Shown one piece after another: positions 24,911 through 34,872 of a stretch of 49,795 nucleotides of DNA. The notes under the pieces are model-generated. The model was not told the origin of the DNA. It searched no databases and saw only the letters and a list, made by a program, of their open reading frames with translations. Every line of letters starts with the position of its first letter. Position 1 is the first letter of the stretch. Location: assembly GCA_017623475.1 (NCBI GenBank), contig JAGAPC010000022.1, forward strand, positions 1-49,795, given 5' to 3'. This DNA is from Clostridia bacterium (GTDB lineage: Bacteria; Bacillota; Clostridia; Oscillospirales; UBA644). Position numbers and translations under genes: made by a program.

Positions 24911-26707
24911 ATGGCTCAATTTTTCGGAGAAGAATTTTTGCATGAATTACGAAGCCGCGTAGATATCGTTTCGGTGGTGGAGCAGTACGTGACGTTGAAG
25001 CGGTCGTCTTCTTCGTCGATGGTGGGGCTTTGTCCCTTCCATAACGAAAAAACCCCCTCCTTCCACGTGGACGGACAAAAGCAGTTGTTTTATTGCTTCG
25101 GATGCGGCGCGGGCGGCGACGCCATTACGTTTTTGATGAAAATGCAAAATATGTCGTACCCCGAAGCCGTCACCTTTTTGGCGGAATCGGTGGGGATGAC
25201 CGTTCCGACCAGGGATACCTTTGACAGCGAAATTACCCAGCTTCGGAAAACGATTTTGGAGATGAACAAAAAGGCCGCCCGGTTTTTCCACGAATGTCTG
25301 TTCCGTCCCGAAGGGCAAAAGGCGCTGGAATATATTACCCGCCGCGGACTTTCCAAAAATACCCTGATCCGCTTCGGCATCGGATATTCTCCCGCCGGCT
25401 GGACGGGACTTTATGAAAAGCTGCGGGAATGGGGCTATAAGGACGAGCAGATCAAGGCCTCCGGACTCGTCATCACCCCCCAGAAAAATGACGGAAGAAG
25501 CCGTATTTTCGACCGTTTTCGGGATCGGGTGATGTTTCCCATCATCGACGCAAACGGAAACGTCATCGGCTTCGGGGGACGTTCCATGGACCCCAACGAT
25601 CCGGCAAAATATCTGAACTCTCCGGAGGTAATCACCTTCCGCAAAGGGAATAATCTGTACGCCTTGAATTACGCAAAATCCACCAAAAAAGATTGTCTGA
25701 TCCTGTGCGAAGGGTACATGGACGTCATCGCCATGCACCAGGCAGGCTTCGACAACGCGGTGGCAGGGCTCGGAACGGCGCTGACGCCGGAGCAGGGAAG
25801 ACTTTTGAAAAAATACACCGATCGGGTGGTGCTTTGCTACGACAACGACGAGGCGGGGCGGAAGGCAACCCAACGGTCGATGCAGGTGTTGTCCTCGCTG
25901 GATCTGAACGTGCGGGTGCTGACCCTCCGGGGCGGAAAGGATCCGGACGAAATCATCAAAAACGAAGGACGCGCCTTCTTCCAGGCGTTGGTGGACGGCT
26001 CGGAAACCGGAATGGATTTCCGCTTGAACGAGATCTTCCGCAAGTACGACCTTTCCATCGACAGCCAGCGGGTTCAATGCTCCAACGAGGTGTTTGACCT
26101 GCTTGCCTCCATCCGCCAGGACGCCCAGCGGGAGATCTACGCTTCCCGCGCCGGAAAACGGCTGGAATTGACCGACGAAACGGTGAAGCGGGAATTGAAC
26201 CGCCGTCTGCGGAATCTGGAACGGCTGCGTAAAAAACAGCAGGAAAAGGAAGAAAGCAACAAGCTTCGCGGCGTGGGAGATCGGATCAATCCCCAACGGA
26301 TGACCTATCTTCGGGCAGCCCGTGCGGAGGAGGATTTAATTTCCGTGCTGTTAGCATTCCCCGAAAAGGCGGAAAAAATTGCGGCCCAGCTTCCCCCGGA
26401 AGAATTTGTCACCGATTTCAACCGCAGGGTTTATATGGCGCTTTTGGAGCAGATCCGTCAGAATCCCACCGCGTCGGAGCCGGGGCTTCTGCTGACCCAA
26501 TATTTCCAGCCCGACGAGATGGGACGCATCGTCAGCTTTATCTCCTCCTGTGAAGCCATTCGGGGGGATGAAAAGGAAATTCTTCGGGCAATCGAGGTTT
26601 TGAAGGAAGAAAAGACGAAAATAGATCGGCGTGCCGCCGGAGGCGACGATGCCTTCGCCGCAAATCTGGAACGGCTGCGCAACAAACGAAAAGAAGCAAA
26701 GGAGTAA
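24911..26707 (+). CDS. dnaG: DNA primase
   Basis: A 598-residue primase that makes RNA primers for replication. The N-terminal CHC2 zinc finger has C41, H44, C62 and C65 ([12 protein letters not shown] ... [10 protein letters not shown]). The Toprim catalytic core includes [18 protein letters not shown] near 260 and [12 protein letters not shown] near 310. The C-terminal helicase-binding region (about 450-598) is less conserved. ATG 24911 has GGGAGG 9-10 bases upstream; the earlier in-frame start at 24887 includes that site. No clear promoter was seen in 24757-24910, though a small hairpin GCAGA-AAAA-TCTGC lies at 24847-24860. rpoD follows after 7 bases. Confidence 0.95.
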   Translation: MAQFFGEEFLHELRSRVDIVSVVEQYVTLKRSSSSSMVGLCPFHNEKTPSFHVDGQKQLFYCFGCGAGGDAITFLMKMQNMSYPEAVTFLAESVGMTVPTRDTFDSEITQLRKTILEMNKKAARFFHECLFRPEGQKALEYITRRGLSKNTLIRFGIGYSPAGWTGLYEKLREWGYKDEQIKASGLVITPQKNDGRSRIFDRFRDRVMFPIIDANGNVIGFGGRSMDPNDPAKYLNSPEVITFRKGNNLYALNYAKSTKKDCLILCEGYMDVIAMHQAGFDNAVAGLGTALTPEQGRLLKKYTDRVVLCYDNDEAGRKATQRSMQVLSSLDLNVRVLTLRGGKDPDEIIKNEGRAFFQALVDGSETGMDFRLNEIFRKYDLSIDSQRVQCSNEVFDLLASIRQDAQREIYASRAGKRLELTDETVKRELNRRLRNLERLRKKQQEKEESNKLRGVGDRINPQRMTYLRAARAEEDLISVLLAFPEKAEKIAAQLPPEEFVTDFNRRVYMALLEQIRQNPTASEPGLLLTQYFQPDEMGRIVSFISSCEAIRGDEKEILRAIEVLKEEKTKIDRRAAGGDDAFAANLERLRNKRKEAKE

Positions 26708-26714
26708 TTACGTC

Positions 26715-27845
26715 ATGGAAGAATTGAAAAACAACGCCCCCCAAGCAGAATCCGAGGCAAAGGGAATTTTACGGGAGCTTTTGGAGCGCTCCAAGGAGCA
26801 GGGCACCAACCTGACCGAAAACGAAATCCGCGACGCTCTTCGTCCCACCGGTATGACCAAGGAGCAGATCAATACCATCATTGACGAGCTTCGCATCGGC
26901 GGCATGGAGATCGAAGAGGATATTGATCCGGACGAATTGGGGGAATTGGAAGAAGAGGTTCCCCTGCTTCCCGTCGATCCGGAGGACATGGAAGCCATGC
27001 TTCAGTCGGAAGGGATCACCATCGACGACCCGGTCAAGGTCTATCTGCACGACATCGGTAAGGTTCCTCTTTTGACGACCGAAGAGGAAGCGGAATTGGC
27101 ACAGCGGATCTCGGAAGGGGATCAGGACGCAAAGCGCCGTTTGAACGAAGCAAACCTTCGGTTGGTCGTCAGTATTGCAAAGCGTTACGTGGGCAGAAAT
27201 CTGCTCTTTTTGGATTTGATCCAAGAGGGAAATTTAGGCTTGATCAAGGCGGTGGACAAGTTCGATTCCACCAAGGGATATAAGTTCTCCACTTACGCCA
27301 CCTGGTGGATCCGTCAAGCCATTACCCGCGCCATCGCCGATCAGGCGCGTACCATTCGTATTCCCGTCCATATGGTGGAGACCATCAACCGTCTTTCCAA
27401 GGTGGAAAAGACCTTGACCCAGGAATTGGGAAGACAGCCCCAGGTGGAAGAGATCGCCGCCGAAATGGGGATGCCCCTGGAACGGGTTCGGGAAATTATG
27501 AAGGTGGCGCAGGATCCGGTTTCCCTGGAATCTCCCGTCGGGGAAGAGGAAGACTCTCATTTGGGTGATTTCATCGCCGACGACGACGTTCCTTCTCCCT
27601 CCGACGTGGCGGCGCAGACCATGCTGAAAAGCGAGCTGAACGAGGTTCTCAAAACCCTTTCCGAACGGGAAGCAAAGGTGTTGCGTCTCCGGTTCGGCTT
27701 GGACGACGGACGCACCCGCACCCTGGAAGAGGTGGGCAAGGAATTCAACGTCACCCGGGAACGGATCCGTCAGATCGAAGCCAAAGCCCTGCGGAAGCTG
27801 CGTCATCCCAGCCGGATCAAGCTGCTGAAGGATTATATGGATTAA
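26715..27845 (+). CDS. rpoD: RNA polymerase primary sigma factor
   Basis: A 376-residue housekeeping sigma. A region 1.1-like part at about 18-60 ([20 protein letters not shown]) is followed by an acidic stretch, then region 1.2 ([15 protein letters not shown]), region 2 ([36 protein letters not shown]), region 3, and region 4 with [19 protein letters not shown] and [21 protein letters not shown] precedes ATG 26715 at about 10 bases; the upstream frame is the dnaG end. dnaG-rpoD is the core of the macromolecular-synthesis operon; rpsU is not beside it here. Confidence 0.97.
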   Translation: MEELKNNAPQAESEAKGILRELLERSKEQGTNLTENEIRDALRPTGMTKEQINTIIDELRIGGMEIEEDIDPDELGELEEEVPLLPVDPEDMEAMLQSEGITIDDPVKVYLHDIGKVPLLTTEEEAELAQRISEGDQDAKRRLNEANLRLVVSIAKRYVGRNLLFLDLIQEGNLGLIKAVDKFDSTKGYKFSTYATWWIRQAITRAIADQARTIRIPVHMVETINRLSKVEKTLTQELGRQPQVEEIAAEMGMPLERVREIMKVAQDPVSLESPVGEEEDSHLGDFIADDDVPSPSDVAAQTMLKSELNEVLKTLSEREAKVLRLRFGLDDGRTRTLEEVGKEFNVTRERIRQIEAKALRKLRHPSRIKLLKDYMD

Positions 27846-27855
27846 GGAGTATTTT

Positions 27856-28662
27856 ATGGCACATAAGGTATTTTACGATTTGGATCGCATCCGGGCGAAA
27901 AAAGGGTTCATCTGCGATATGGACGGCGTGATCTATCACGGCAATATGCTTCTGCCCGGCGTCAAGGAATTCGTGGAGTGGCTGACGACCGAAAACAAGC
28001 GGTTTTTGTTTCTGACCAATTCCAGCGAGCGTTCCCCCCGGGAATTATCCCAAAAGCTTTCCCGTCTGGGGCTGAACGTTTCGGAGGATCATTTCTATAC
28101 CTCCGCCATGGCGACCGCCGCCTTTTTGAAATCTCAAAAGCCGGAAAACGGCTCGGCGTACGTCATCGGAGAGCCGGGGCTGATCAACGCTCTGTACGAC
28201 GCGGGATTTTCCATGAACGATATCAATCCCGACTACGTGGTGGTGGGCGAGACCTCCTCCTATAATTGGGAAAAGATTGAAAAAGCTACCCTGCTGGTCA
28301 ACAACGGTGCGAAGCTGATCGGGGCAAATCCCGACGTTTCCGCCCCCTCGGAGCGAGGCATTATCCCTGCCACCGGATCGATGGTTGCGCCCATCGCCCA
28401 GGCGTCGGGGAAGCGCGCCTATTTCGTGGGTAAGCCCAATCCCTTGATGATGCGCCACGCCATCCGCCTTCTTCAGGTGGAGGTGGAAGACGCCATGATT
28501 ATCGGGGATCGGATGGATACGGATATTATTGCCGGCATTGAAAGTGAAATTGACACCACCCTGGTGTTAAGCGGCGTTTCTACCTTAGATACCATCAAGG
28601 AATTCCCCTACCGTCCCACCTACATCATGAACGGCGTTTGCGATTTTACGTCGGAAAACTGA
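27856..28662 (+). CDS. HAD-IIA family phosphatase (NagD-like)
   Basis: A 268-residue HAD hydrolase. Motif I is ICDMDGVIYHGN (D21, D23), motif II is FLTNSSERSPREL, motif III Lys is in VGKPNPLMM, and motif IV is IIGDRMDTDIIAG. The inserted C2-type cap domain (about 90-180) fits the NagD/4-nitrophenylphosphatase class, which dephosphorylates sugar or nucleotide phosphates. Substrate is not readable. GGAG lies upstream of ATG 27856, which is 10 bases after rpoD, so it belongs to the dnaG-rpoD transcript. GH95 follows after 23 bases. Confidence 0.9.
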   Translation: MAHKVFYDLDRIRAKKGFICDMDGVIYHGNMLLPGVKEFVEWLTTENKRFLFLTNSSERSPRELSQKLSRLGLNVSEDHFYTSAMATAAFLKSQKPENGSAYVIGEPGLINALYDAGFSMNDINPDYVVVGETSSYNWEKIEKATLLVNNGAKLIGANPDVSAPSERGIIPATGSMVAPIAQASGKRAYFVGKPNPLMMRHAIRLLQVEVEDAMIIGDRMDTDIIAGIESEIDTTLVLSGVSTLDTIKEFPYRPTYIMNGVCDFTSEN

Positions 28663-28685
28663 ACCGTTATTTCGGAGGATTTTGT

Positions 28686-31076
28686 ATGCGGATATGGTAC
28701 GATCACCCTGCCTCGGCGGGGGAAAATATTCTGGACACTTCGATCAGTGAAAAAAATCTTTGGCAACAGCATACGTTACCCATCGGGAACGGCGATATGG
28801 GCGCCAATATTTACGGCGAGATTCTGCAGGAACGGCTGACCTTTAACGAAAAAACCCTTTGGTCGGGCGGTCCGTCGGCGCACCGTCCCGATTATATGGG
28901 CGGAAATCTGCCGGAAAAAGGAAAGTACGGAGAAACGCTGAAGAAAATTCAATCTCTGTTTTTGGCAGGGGAAAACGCCGCCGCCCACGATCTGTGCGAG
29001 GATCTGGTGGGCGCAAGCGACGACGGCTACGGCAGCTTTTTGTCCTGGGGAAATCTTTACTTTGATTTTAAGGATCTCCCCGAGGACGGGGTTTCCGATT
29101 ATTCCAGAGATCTGGATCTGACCACCGCCGTGGCGTCGGTACGATTCCGCAAAAACGGAACCGAGTACCTTCGGGAATTCTTTATCAGCCACCCGGATAA
29201 CGTCCTGGCGGCGCGCTTCGTTGCCACGGGATCGGACACGCTGAATTTGGAGATCCGCTTCGTTTCCGGTCAGGAGAGCGCTACTATTGCGAAGGGCAAT
29301 ACCCTGGAGCTTGCGGGACAGCTGGAGGATAACCAATTACGGTACGCTTCCTATCTGACGGCCGTCAACGACGGGGGATCCGTGGTTGCCGTAGGGGATA
29401 AATTGACGGTAATCGGCGCTTCTGCCCTGACGGTCTGTCTTTCTGCCGCCACCGATTATAAAAACGAATATCCCAAATACCGCACCGGGGAGGATTTGGA
29501 TTCCTTGAAGGCGCGGGTGCTTGCGACGGTGCAGGCCGCAAGTCGGAAATCCTACGATTCGGTCAAGGAAGACCATATCAAGGATTATCAGAATTTGTAT
29601 TGCCGCACGTCTCTGAATTTTGGGCAGATGCGGAGTGAAAAGCCCACCGACCGCCTGCTTGCCGCCTACAAATCGGGAAACGCCGACGAGGGCGAGCAAC
29701 GACTGCTGGAAACGCTTCTCTTCCAATTCGGCCGCTATCTGACGATTGCTTCTTCCCGGGAGGATTCCCAATTACCCGCCAACCTGCAAGGGGTTTGGAA
29801 TAACCGCAACAATCCCCCCTGGCATTCGGACTATCATCTGAACGTCAATCTTCAGATGAATTATTGGCCGACCTATTCCACCAATTTGGCGGAATGTGCC
29901 AACCCCATGATTAAATACATAGATTCGCTCCGCATCCCGGGGCGGATCACCGCACGCATCTACGCAGGGGTGGAAAGCACCGAGGAAAATCCCGAAAACG
30001 GATTTATGGCGCATACCCAAAATACCCCCTTCGGCTGGACCTGTCCCGGACGGTTGTTCGTATGGGGATGGTCTCCTGCGGTGATTCCCTGGATGCTGCA
30101 AAACTGCTGGGAGTATTACGAATATACCGGAGATATTGAATACCTTCGGAAGGAGATCTATCCGAGCCTGCGGGAATCTGCGGTGTTTTACGATCAGATC
30201 CTGGTTCGGGACGCCGACGGAAAATTGGTATCTTCCCCCGCCTCTTCTCCCGAGCACGGTCCGAGAACTCCGGGTAATACTTACGAGCAGTCCTTGATCT
30301 GGCAGTTGTACGAGGACGCGATTGCCGCCGCGCAGGTGCTGCAGGTTGATGAAGACAAGGTTTCTCAATGGAAGCAAAACCAGGCGGATCTGAAAGGTCC
30401 CATCGAGGTGGGCAGTGACGGACAGATCAAGGAATGGTACGAGGAAACGGCGTTGAACAGCGTCCAGCCCGACGCTTCGGGACATCGGCATATGTCCCAT
30501 TTGCTGGGTCTGTTCCCCGGAGATCTGATTCAGAAAAACGACGCCTGGATCGAGGCGGCAAAGGTCTCCCTCTACGATCGCACCGAGCAAACCACCGGCT
30601 GGGGCTTGGCGCAACGGCTGAACAGCTGGGCGCGGCTGGGCAACGGAGAAAAATGCCACGGCTTGATCCGTCAGCTTTTCAATACCGGAATTTTCCCGAA
30701 TCTGTGGGACACCTGTCCTCCTTACCAGATCGACGGAAATTTCGGCTATACCGCCGGGGTTTCCGAAATGTTGATTCAGAGTAATATGGGATATATTCAT
30801 CTTCTTCCCGCCCTTCCCGACGCTTGGAAGGACGGTACGCTGAAGGGCTTCGTCGCCCGCGGAAACTTCGAAATTTCCATGGATTGGTCGAAGGGAACCC
30901 TTACGGAAGCCACGATTCTTTCCCGCAACGGAGGCACCGCCCAGGTGCGATACGAGGGGATTTCTTCCGCCACGGTTACCGATAAAAACGGAAACGAGAT
31001 TCCGGTCACCGTCGTTGCCGAAGACCGCGTTTCCTTCGAGACCGTCCAAGGGGAAAACTACACGGTTCGGATTTAA
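28686..31076 (+). CDS. Glycoside hydrolase family 95 (alpha-fucosidase type)
   Basis: A 796-residue protein with the GH95 layout: N-terminal beta domain (AGENILDTSISEKNLWQQ, LPIGNGDMGANIYG, NEKTLWSGGP), then the (alpha/alpha)6 barrel containing NLQGVWNNRNNPPWHSDYH, the Asn pair in HLNVNLQMNYWP, Glu in SSPEHGPRTPG, and HRHMSHLLGLFPGD. These match the catalytic Asn, Glu and Asp regions of GH95 enzymes, which remove terminal alpha-L-fucose or alpha-L-galactose. There is no signal peptide, so it acts in the cytoplasm. GGAGG precedes ATG 28686. It is unusual to find it behind dnaG-rpoD; it ends at a strong terminator. Confidence 0.9.
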   Translation: MRIWYDHPASAGENILDTSISEKNLWQQHTLPIGNGDMGANIYGEILQERLTFNEKTLWSGGPSAHRPDYMGGNLPEKGKYGETLKKIQSLFLAGENAAAHDLCEDLVGASDDGYGSFLSWGNLYFDFKDLPEDGVSDYSRDLDLTTAVASVRFRKNGTEYLREFFISHPDNVLAARFVATGSDTLNLEIRFVSGQESATIAKGNTLELAGQLEDNQLRYASYLTAVNDGGSVVAVGDKLTVIGASALTVCLSAATDYKNEYPKYRTGEDLDSLKARVLATVQAASRKSYDSVKEDHIKDYQNLYCRTSLNFGQMRSEKPTDRLLAAYKSGNADEGEQRLLETLLFQFGRYLTIASSREDSQLPANLQGVWNNRNNPPWHSDYHLNVNLQMNYWPTYSTNLAECANPMIKYIDSLRIPGRITARIYAGVESTEENPENGFMAHTQNTPFGWTCPGRLFVWGWSPAVIPWMLQNCWEYYEYTGDIEYLRKEIYPSLRESAVFYDQILVRDADGKLVSSPASSPEHGPRTPGNTYEQSLIWQLYEDAIAAAQVLQVDEDKVSQWKQNQADLKGPIEVGSDGQIKEWYEETALNSVQPDASGHRHMSHLLGLFPGDLIQKNDAWIEAAKVSLYDRTEQTTGWGLAQRLNSWARLGNGEKCHGLIRQLFNTGIFPNLWDTCPPYQIDGNFGYTAGVSEMLIQSNMGYIHLLPALPDAWKDGTLKGFVARGNFEISMDWSKGTLTEATILSRNGGTAQVRYEGISSATVTDKNGNEIPVTVVAEDRVSFETVQGENYTVRI

Positions 31077-31095
31077 TTTTACAAAACAAAGGAAT

Positions 31096-31124
31096 GAGCC
31101 ACGCAATTGCGTGGCTCGTTTTTT
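31096..31124 (+). terminator. Rho-independent terminator after the GH95 gene
   Basis: A perfect self-complementary 11-bp stem, GAGCCACGCAA with TTGCGTGGCTC, followed by G and six T residues. Its T-run reaches the stop codon of the convergent symporter gene. Confidence 0.92.
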
Positions 31125-32406
31125 ATCGGAATTTTATTGCGGAAAGACGTTTTAGCTCCTTTCGGTAGCCTAAAAGTCCGGTCAGATTCAAAATCATCAT
31201 AATGCCGTTGATGATTTCCGCCCATTCCCAAAGATTTCGTTCCGGGGAAAGAAGGGCAAGCAGGGGCGTTGCCGTAAACAGAACCCGAAACACGGCGGCA
31301 CTCTTTTTTCCGCACAGCCACACGAAGCAGGTCTCTCCGTAACAGCTCCAGCTTAACACCGACAAAAAGGCGAACAGGATCAGACATCCGCTGACCGTCC
31401 ATCCTCCTACCGTTCCCAAGACGATTTCTGCCGCCAGCAAAACCCCCTCGGAGTTTCCGACGGTGTCGGCTGTCAGGATCATCAACGCCGATACGGTAGA
31501 AATCACGACGGTATCTGCAAAAACCTCGAACATCCCCCAAAGCCCCTGTGTTTTCGGATCGGCTCCGCACGCCCCGTGGGCAAGCCCCGCGCTTCCCAGC
31601 CCCGCCTCGTGGGAAAACAGTCCGTTCCCCACGCCGTGGCGAAAGGCGACGACCATCCCGGAGCCGAAAAATCCTCCTGCGGCGGAGGAAAGGGAAAACG
31701 CCTGACGGAAAATGCTTTCAAGCGCCGGCAAGATCCGATCGTACCGCAACGCGATGACCAAAAGACCGATCAGGATAAATACGCCTCCCAGGACGGGGAC
31801 TGCCTTCTCCAGCGCTTTGGTAATTTTTTTGATTCCCCCGGTCAAAAAAAATCCAACTCCTGCGGAAAAGAGAAGCCCGATGATCCACGGAGAGCAGGAA
31901 AAGGACAATTTTGCCGCGCTTGCGGCGGCGTTGGTTTGAATCATGCTTCCCATGACCAGGGCGGAAAAAACGCCGAACAAGGCGAATAATCCGGCAAAGC
32001 CCTTGCTTTCGGTAATTTTTTTTAAATATTCCATGGGAGCAAAGCCGTAATGGGTTTCCTGCTTCGGCTGATGCTTCAAGGCAAGATAAACTTCAAAATA
32101 TTTTACCGTCATACAGACCAGCGCGGAGATCCACATCCAAAATACCGCCCCCGCCCCGCCCAGGGTGATGGCAAGGGAGACCCCCGTCAGGTTTCCCACG
32201 CCGATGGTTCCCGCCAGGGAGGTGGCAAAGGCGCGAAAGGGGGAGACGGTCCTCTCGGTTCGTTGGGGGGCTCTGATCTGACGGAGCATGGCGCGAAACC
32301 CCCGAAGGGGCAAGCCGCGGGTTTTGACCGTGGCGTACAAGCCAAACGTCATCAACGCCCCCGCCGTCACCGTGCCAAAGCCCGCCGCAATATGTGTCAA
32401 CATCAT
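31123..32406 (-). CDS. AGCS-family sodium:alanine/glycine symporter
   Basis: A 427-residue transporter with about ten hydrophobic segments. Family pieces are FATSLAGTIGVGNLTGVSLAI (about 62-82), the GGAGAVFWMWISALV stretch, SAALxGG-like FRHGVGNGLFSHEAGLGSA near 265-285, and WSCYGETCFVWLCG near the end. The AGCS family imports alanine or glycine with Na+. The start is probably ATG 32406 (a second ATG follows at once); upstream is an 8-base G run (minus strand) rather than a normal ribosome-binding site, so initiation is uncertain. The gene is divergent from the small gene at 32503 and convergent with GH95. Confidence 0.88.
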   Translation of the reverse strand: MMLTHIAAGFGTVTAGALMTFGLYATVKTRGLPLRGFRAMLRQIRAPQRTERTVSPFRAFATSLAGTIGVGNLTGVSLAITLGGAGAVFWMWISALVCMTVKYFEVYLALKHQPKQETHYGFAPMEYLKKITESKGFAGLFALFGVFSALVMGSMIQTNAAASAAKLSFSCSPWIIGLLFSAGVGFFLTGGIKKITKALEKAVPVLGGVFILIGLLVIALRYDRILPALESIFRQAFSLSSAAGGFFGSGMVVAFRHGVGNGLFSHEAGLGSAGLAHGACGADPKTQGLWGMFEVFADTVVISTVSALMILTADTVGNSEGVLLAAEIVLGTVGGWTVSGCLILFAFLSVLSWSCYGETCFVWLCGKKSAAVFRVLFTATPLLALLSPERNLWEWAEIINGIMMILNLTGLLGYRKELKRLSAIKFR

Positions 32407-32453
32407 CCATCCCCCCCCGGTTCATCTTATGGGGGATAGGAAAATTTTATGTG

Positions 32454-32483
32454 TTGACTTGCGGGGGCAATTTATGGTATCAT
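32454..32483 (+). promoter_or_regulatory. Promoter of the small membrane protein gene
   Basis: TTGACT (32454-32459), an 18-base spacer and TATCAT (32478-32483), with TG one base before the -10. It lies 20 bases upstream of ATG 32503. Confidence 0.7.
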
Positions 32484-32502
32484 AGATACAGAGGTGAAAA
32501 AA

Positions 32503-32766
32503 ATGATGAAATTTGCCGATAAGATTTTCGGTTCTCCCTATTACCCGCGGGAATTGTCTTTTGCTGGCAAATACGCCGCATTGCTTCAGTTTTTTGCGGG
32601 GATCTTGTTTTGCGGTCTTGCCCGCTTCGGAGGACCTTTGGGCAGTCTTGCGGCGGCAGAGACGTTTCGGGAATCTGCCTTGGTGACGTTGACCCTTACG
32701 CTGATCGTTGATCTTCTTTTGGGATTTCTTCGATACACAGAACGAAAATCCGACTCGATTTCATAA
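32503..32766 (+). CDS. Small two-helix membrane protein of unknown function
   Basis: An 87-residue protein with two likely membrane helices (about residues 26-40 and 58-76) and a basic C-terminus (RYTERKSDS). No family is recognised. ATG 32503 is favoured: AGAGGTG lies 8 bases upstream and overlaps the alternative GTG at 32494. It has its own promoter, follows no other gene, and ends at a two-way terminator shared with proA, so it appears to be a separate unit. Confidence 0.6.
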   Translation: MMKFADKIFGSPYYPRELSFAGKYAALLQFFAGILFCGLARFGGPLGSLAAAETFRESALVTLTLTLIVDLLLGFLRYTERKSDSIS

Positions 32767-32786
32767 ACCGTTTTGGCATAAAAACA

Positions 32787-32815
32787 CCCCCGCAGAGACG
32801 CGTTCTCTACGGGGG
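32787..32815. terminator. Two-way terminator between the small gene and proA
   Basis: CCCCCG-C-AGAGA pairs with TCTCT-A-CGGGGG (one mismatch) around a short loop. Read on the minus strand it is followed by TGTTTTTAT, a good terminator for proA. On the plus strand it is followed by CAATTCTTT, which is weaker. Confidence 0.75.
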
Positions 32816-32828
32816 CAATTCTTTGATA

Positions 32829-34085
32829 TCAGCGGATTTGTCCGTCTCCGTGAATGACGTATTTGTAGGCGGTCATTTCTTCCAGCCCCATCGGACCTCT
32901 TGCGTGGAGCTTTTGGGTGGAAATTCCCATCTCACAGCCAAGCCCGAATTCTCCGCCGTCGGTGAATCGGGTGGAGGCGTTGACGTAAACGGCGGCGCTG
33001 TCCACGGCTTGGGTAAAGGCGTCGGCGTGTTCCTTCGTGCGGGTCAAAATCGCTTCGCTGTGTCCGGTGGAATGGGCGGCGATGTGGGAAACGGCGGCGG
33101 CGGTGTCTTCCACCACGGCAACCGCTAAAATGTAATCCAAAAATTCCGTATCAAAATCTTCTTCACCGGCAGGGATTCCGTCGATGATTTCGGCGGCGGC
33201 AGGGCAGAGGCGCAGCTCTACTCCTTGCTTCCCTGCGGCGATGCGGTCGTCAACTAAATGGGTCTTGAGCATCGGCAAAAAGGTGCTTGCGATATTCTTA
33301 TGCACCAGCAACACTTCTTCCGCGTTGCAGACCGACGGACGGGAGGTTTTTGCATTTTCGATGATTTTCAACGCTTCCTGCAGGTCGGCAGATTCGTCCA
33401 CGTAAATGTGGCAGATGCCGGTTCCGGTCTGAATACATGGAACGGTGGCGTTTTCCACGCAGGCGCGGATCAGTCCGGCGCCTCCTCGGGGAATCAGCAG
33501 ATCTACCAAGCCCACCGCTTTCATCAGCTCGTTGGCGCTCTGCCGGGTGGTGTCCTGGATCAGTTGCACCAAATCGGGGCTTGCCCCCTGCCGTTGTAAC
33601 CCTTCCCGCAAGGCGTTCGTTACGGCGTTTGCGGAACGGAAGGCTTCCTTGCCGCCCCGTAATACGCAGGCGTTTCCGGATTTCAGAGTCAGCGCCGCCG
33701 CGTCGGAGGTGACGTTGGGACGGCTTTCGTAGATGATCGCCACCACGCCCAGGGGAACCGAAATTTTTTCAATCACAAGTCCGTTGGGACGTTGGGTTTT
33801 CGTAATCACTCTACCCACCGGGTCGGGCAGATCTGCTACTTGGCGGATTCCTTCCGCCATAGCCTTAATGCGCTCTGGGGTCAGCTTTAAGCGGTCGATC
33901 ATCACGTCGGAGACGGTGCCCCTTGCGGCGGCAACGTCCTGCTCGTTTGCCTCAAGAATTTTTTCGGTATGCTCCACAAGGCAATCCGCCATAGCGTGTA
34001 AGTAGTTGTTTTTTTCCGCTTCCGAGGCAGAGCGAAGCAGGGGCGCCGCTTCCTTTGCCCGAAGAAGAATTTCTTGCGTCGTCAT
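32829..34085 (-). CDS. proA: Glutamate-5-semialdehyde dehydrogenase
   Basis: A 418-residue aldehyde-dehydrogenase-fold enzyme that reduces glutamyl-5-phosphate with NADPH, the second step of proline synthesis. Typical segments are the [21 protein letters not shown] stretch, [23 protein letters not shown], and the catalytic Cys in [14 protein letters not shown]; the end has [11 protein letters not shown] and [15 protein letters not shown]. Length is normal. Its ATG overlaps the proB stop by 4 bases (ATGA), coupling the two proline enzymes. It is the last gene of the pheS-led unit, ending at a terminator. Confidence 0.96.
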   Translation of the reverse strand: MTTQEILLRAKEAAPLLRSASEAEKNNYLHAMADCLVEHTEKILEANEQDVAAARGTVSDVMIDRLKLTPERIKAMAEGIRQVADLPDPVGRVITKTQRPNGLVIEKISVPLGVVAIIYESRPNVTSDAAALTLKSGNACVLRGGKEAFRSANAVTNALREGLQRQGASPDLVQLIQDTTRQSANELMKAVGLVDLLIPRGGAGLIRACVENATVPCIQTGTGICHIYVDESADLQEALKIIENAKTSRPSVCNAEEVLLVHKNIASTFLPMLKTHLVDDRIAAGKQGVELRLCPAAAEIIDGIPAGEEDFDTEFLDYILAVAVVEDTAAAVSHIAAHSTGHSEAILTRTKEHADAFTQAVDSAAVYVNASTRFTDGGEFGLGCEMGISTQKLHARGPMGLEEMTAYKYVIHGDGQIR

Positions 34086-34858
34086 GCCTTTTTCCCCTTC
34101 CCCAAGAAGCGCGTGCCTACGGATTTTCCGCTGAAGAGGTCGTAAAGGATCTGCGGATCACTTCCGTTCAGAATCACCGTGTCCGTGCCCTGTTCGGTGG
34201 TAATCTGGGCGGCGTGTAGCTTCGTTGCCATGCCGCCGGTTCCCAGATCCGAGCCCTTGCCCCCGGCAAGAGCAATGATTTCGGGAGTGATTTCTTCCAC
34301 CACCGGGATCAGTGTTGCCGTCTCATCCTTGTGGGGATCTGCGGTGCAAAGTCCGTCGATGTCCGACAGTATCACCAAAACGTCCGCCTTACAGCAAACG
34401 GCGACGATGGCGCCCAAAGTGTCGTTATCCCCGATGACGATCTCCTGGGTTGCGATGGTATCGTTTTCGTTGATGACGGGGATTGCACCCAATTCCAGCA
34501 GGCGGGACAGGGTATTTTCAAAATTCTGCCGACGGTCTTCGTGATTCAGATCGTCACCGGTCAGTAGAATCTGCGCCACTGTGTGACGGTATTCGGAAAA
34601 GAGTTTGTCGTAGGTGTACATCAATTCGCATTGACCGACGGCGGCGGCGGCCTGCTTGGTGGGAATGTCCGTGGGGCGGGACTTCAGCGAAAGCTTCCCG
34701 ACGCCCATGCCGATGGCACCGGAGGAGACCAAAATAATCTCGTTTCCGGCGTTTTTCAGGTCGCTGATGACCTTGCACAAGGTTTCAATGCGGCGGATAT
34801 TTAAGTGCCCTCCCGCGTGGGCAAGGGTGGACGTTCCGACTTTAATGACGATTCTCAT
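34082..34858 (-). CDS. proB: Glutamate 5-kinase, short form without PUA domain
   Basis: A 258-residue amino-acid kinase that phosphorylates glutamate, the first step of proline synthesis. Visible are [37 protein letters not shown]-type [18 protein letters not shown], and [16 protein letters not shown]. It lacks the C-terminal PUA domain of the roughly 367-residue E. coli form, as in many Clostridia. The start ATG 34858 is set by the kinase N-terminus; the frame to 35050 is within alr. The ribosome-binding site is weak (GGAA). It follows alr by 14 bases and overlaps proA. Confidence 0.95.
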   Translation of the reverse strand: MRIVIKVGTSTLAHAGGHLNIRRIETLCKVISDLKNAGNEIILVSSGAIGMGVGKLSLKSRPTDIPTKQAAAAVGQCELMYTYDKLFSEYRHTVAQILLTGDDLNHEDRRQNFENTLSRLLELGAIPVINENDTIATQEIVIGDNDTLGAIVAVCCKADVLVILSDIDGLCTADPHKDETATLIPVVEEITPEIIALAGGKGSDLGTGGMATKLHAAQITTEQGTDTVILNGSDPQILYDLFSGKSVGTRFLGKGKKA

Positions 34859-34872
34859 AGCGTGTTCCAATC

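Noticed and set aside
24947-26296. 449-residue minus-strand frame
   Set aside because: It is the reverse-strand shadow of dnaG, which has clear zinc and Toprim motifs.
29772-31106. 444-residue minus-strand frame
   Set aside because: It is the shadow of the GH95 gene, crossing its terminator.
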